Below, one piece after another: positions 5,294 to 6,308 of a stretch of 6,308 bases of DNA; position 1 is the stretch's first letter, and every line of letters begins with the position of its first letter. The translations under genes were made by a program, and so were the position numbers. The stretch covers positions 1-6,308 of the forward strand of contig DATJPS010000082.1 in the NCBI GenBank assembly GCA_035506255.1. The letters are read 5' to 3'. Below the pieces are notes generated by a model. It saw only the letters and a program-made list of their open reading frames with translations. It was not told where the DNA came from and searched no databases. The stretch comes from CAIYXV01 sp035506255 (lineage in GTDB: Bacteria; Margulisbacteria; WOR-1; XYC2-FULL-46-14; WPAF01).

Positions 5294-6308
5294 CCGGGCG
5301 ATCGAGGTCCTGTTCCTGGCGGCGATGTTCTTCATCCCGATCATCTTCGACCGCCGCATCGGCATCGTTTTCTCCGGCACCAAATCCGCGTTCCTCCGCC
5401 TGATCATTATTATCATCGCCCTGATCTGGACGGCCAAGCTGCTGCTTGGCGGCAAGCACATTTTCCGGCGCACGCCGCTCGACTGGCCGGTGGTCGCCTA
5501 CCTGTTCGTGATCGGCGCGGCGACCATCAATTCCGTCCATCCGGTAATAAGTTTCTGGGGTTTTTACGGCCGTTACGAAGGATGCACCACCTGGCTCTGC
5601 CTGGGGGCGCTCTTCTTCGTCACGACCAATTATTTTCCCGGGATCGCGAACATAAAAAGGATCGCCGCGATCATACAGCCGGTAGCGGTGATCATGGCGG
5701 TTTATGGCGTGATCCAGCGCTACCTGCTCGATCCCTACGCCTGGGGCGGAGTGGTCACCAGCGAGCGCATCATCGCCACCATCGGACAGCCGAACTTCCT
5801 GGCGGCGTACGTCATCATGGCGTTCTACTTGGCGCTGTATTTCGTGCTGGAACCGGCGCCGGAAGCGGCGCGCCCGGCGGCCGAAAAGCATCACGAGAAA
5901 ACTTCCAAGGCAAAGCCGAAAGCGGCCCCAGGCATGGATCGGTACCTCGATTTGCTGCCGTTGCTCTATTTCATTCTGGTCCCGGTGCTTTTCGTCGTTA
6001 CCATCTTTACCCAGAGCGGGATCAACATCTTTCTCTGGTACCTGCTGTTCTTGGCGATGACGGTCTTCGCCTGCCTTTTTGCCTATACCTACGACCGGCT
6101 GCCAAAACCAGTGCTGGAATTGCTGATGATGTTCTGCCTGGTGATGAGCTATCTCTGCCTGTTCTACACGCAAAGCCGGGGAGGGTTCATCGGGTTCGCG
6201 GTCGGCGCCGCGATCTTCCTGTTCGTCGTTCCCAAAGATTTACTGTTCTCCAACTGGAAAAAGCTGGTCGCCCTGGGAGCGGTCATGCTTATCATCGCTT
6301 ATCTAGCG
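5274..6308 (+). CDS. O-antigen ligase / polymerase family membrane protein (Wzy_C), N-terminal part (cut at right edge)
   Basis: The frame runs open for 345 codons to the last base of the window, so the C-terminal part is missing. The protein is strongly hydrophobic, with about nine membrane segments (for example 11-24, 38-55, 71-86, 105-119, 130-148, 176-192, 226-246, 252-271, 280-298, 305-319, 332-345). Marks of the WaaL/Wzy group: SFWGFYGRYEG (93-103), matching the S..G.YGRYEG loop; ATIGQPNFLAAY (168-179), the T.GNPN.LA.Y motif; and TQSRGGFIG (299-307), the SRG motif that opens the Wzy_C domain. The large periplasmic loop with the key Arg and His of WaaL lies beyond the edge. Members either polymerise O-units or ligate the glycan to lipid A-core or a protein, at the periplasmic side; these two roles cannot be told apart here. 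The start at 5274 has a good ribosome site and overlaps the GT4 gene by 20 bases. Residues 194-220 form an Ala/Pro/Lys/Glu-rich charged loop. Confidence 0.88.
   Translation, partial: MKIKYFDRAIEVLFLAAMFFIPIIFDRRIGIVFSGTKSAFLRLIIIIIALIWTAKLLLGGKHIFRRTPLDWPVVAYLFVIGAATINSVHPVISFWGFYGRYEGCTTWLCLGALFFVTTNYFPGIANIKRIAAIIQPVAVIMAVYGVIQRYLLDPYAWGGVVTSERIIATIGQPNFLAAYVIMAFYLALYFVLEPAPEAARPAAEKHHEKTSKAKPKAAPGMDRYLDLLPLLYFILVPVLFVVTIFTQSGINIFLWYLLFLAMTVFACLFAYTYDRLPKPVLELLMMFCLVMSYLCLFYTQSRGGFIGFAVGAAIFLFVVPKDLLFSNWKKLVALGAVMLIIAYLA

Noticed and set aside
4373..5473. A 366-codon open frame on the minus strand opposite the GT4 gene
   Set aside because: No family motif, unusual composition, and complete overlap with a clear glycosyltransferase; antisense shadow.
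5259..6173. A 304-codon open frame on the minus strand, opposite the ligase/polymerase gene
   Set aside because: The translation is Arg/His/Asp/Gln-rich low-quality sequence with no recognisable domain, lies wholly opposite a well-supported membrane-protein gene, and is the usual antisense shadow of G+C-rich codons.
1..6308. Mobile element, phage, CRISPR or defence system
   Set aside because: No transposase, integrase, direct or inverted terminal repeats, repeat arrays or defence-type domains; every gene fits polysaccharide synthesis.

Overview
The window is a gene-dense, single-strand bacterial surface-polysaccharide (O-antigen, lipopolysaccharide or exopolysaccharide) biosynthesis cluster. 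All six genes lie on the + strand, with gaps of 13 to 19 bases or overlaps of 4 to 20 bases, so they probably form one transcription unit running through both ends of the window. The DNA is moderately G+C-rich, uses the standard bacterial code and has Shine-Dalgarno motifs before most starts. I cannot name the organism. O-antigen-type export chemistry suggests a diderm bacterium, and the divergent Rml-type proteins could fit an environmental or candidate-phylum lineage, but that is inference.

Layout, left to right: (1) the C-terminal 159 residues of an NAD(P)-dependent nucleotide-sugar epimerase/dehydratase (extended SDR), cut by the left edge; (2) an RfbC/RmlC-family dTDP-4-keto-6-deoxyhexose 3,5-epimerase; (3) a small membrane-anchored DUF218 protein (YdcF/SanA/ElyC type); (4) a multi-pass GT-C glycosyltransferase of the PMT_2/ArnT-like (GT39/GT83) type, starting with GTG; (5) an RfbD/RmlD-family dTDP-4-dehydrorhamnose reductase; (6) a GT4 glycosyltransferase of the WbaZ-like type; (7) the N-terminal 345 residues of an O-antigen ligase/polymerase (WaaL/Wzy, Wzy_C) membrane protein. 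Gene 7 is open through the right edge, and its start overlaps the end of gene 6 by 20 bases. Counting the two partial genes there are seven genes in all.

Working together, genes 1, 2 and 5 would make an activated 6-deoxyhexose (L-rhamnose or a relative). Gene 6 would add a sugar to the lipid-linked glycan at the cytoplasmic face, gene 4 would transfer a sugar from a polyprenyl-phosphate carrier on the periplasmic face, and gene 7 would polymerise or ligate the finished glycan. The DUF218 protein has no assigned step. The first rhamnose-pathway enzymes (RmlA, and RmlB unless gene 1 replaces it) are not in the window.

I see no RNA gene, mobile element, CRISPR array, phage gene or clear terminator, and no non-coding stretch longer than 20 bases. 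Nothing here amounts to a new biological system. The points worth a second look are modest: divergent deoxysugar enzymes, a small hairpin directly before the DUF218 start codon, a promoter-like pair before rfbD, a Cys pair in the GT-C tail domain, and an Ala/Lys/Glu-rich loop in the ligase/polymerase.
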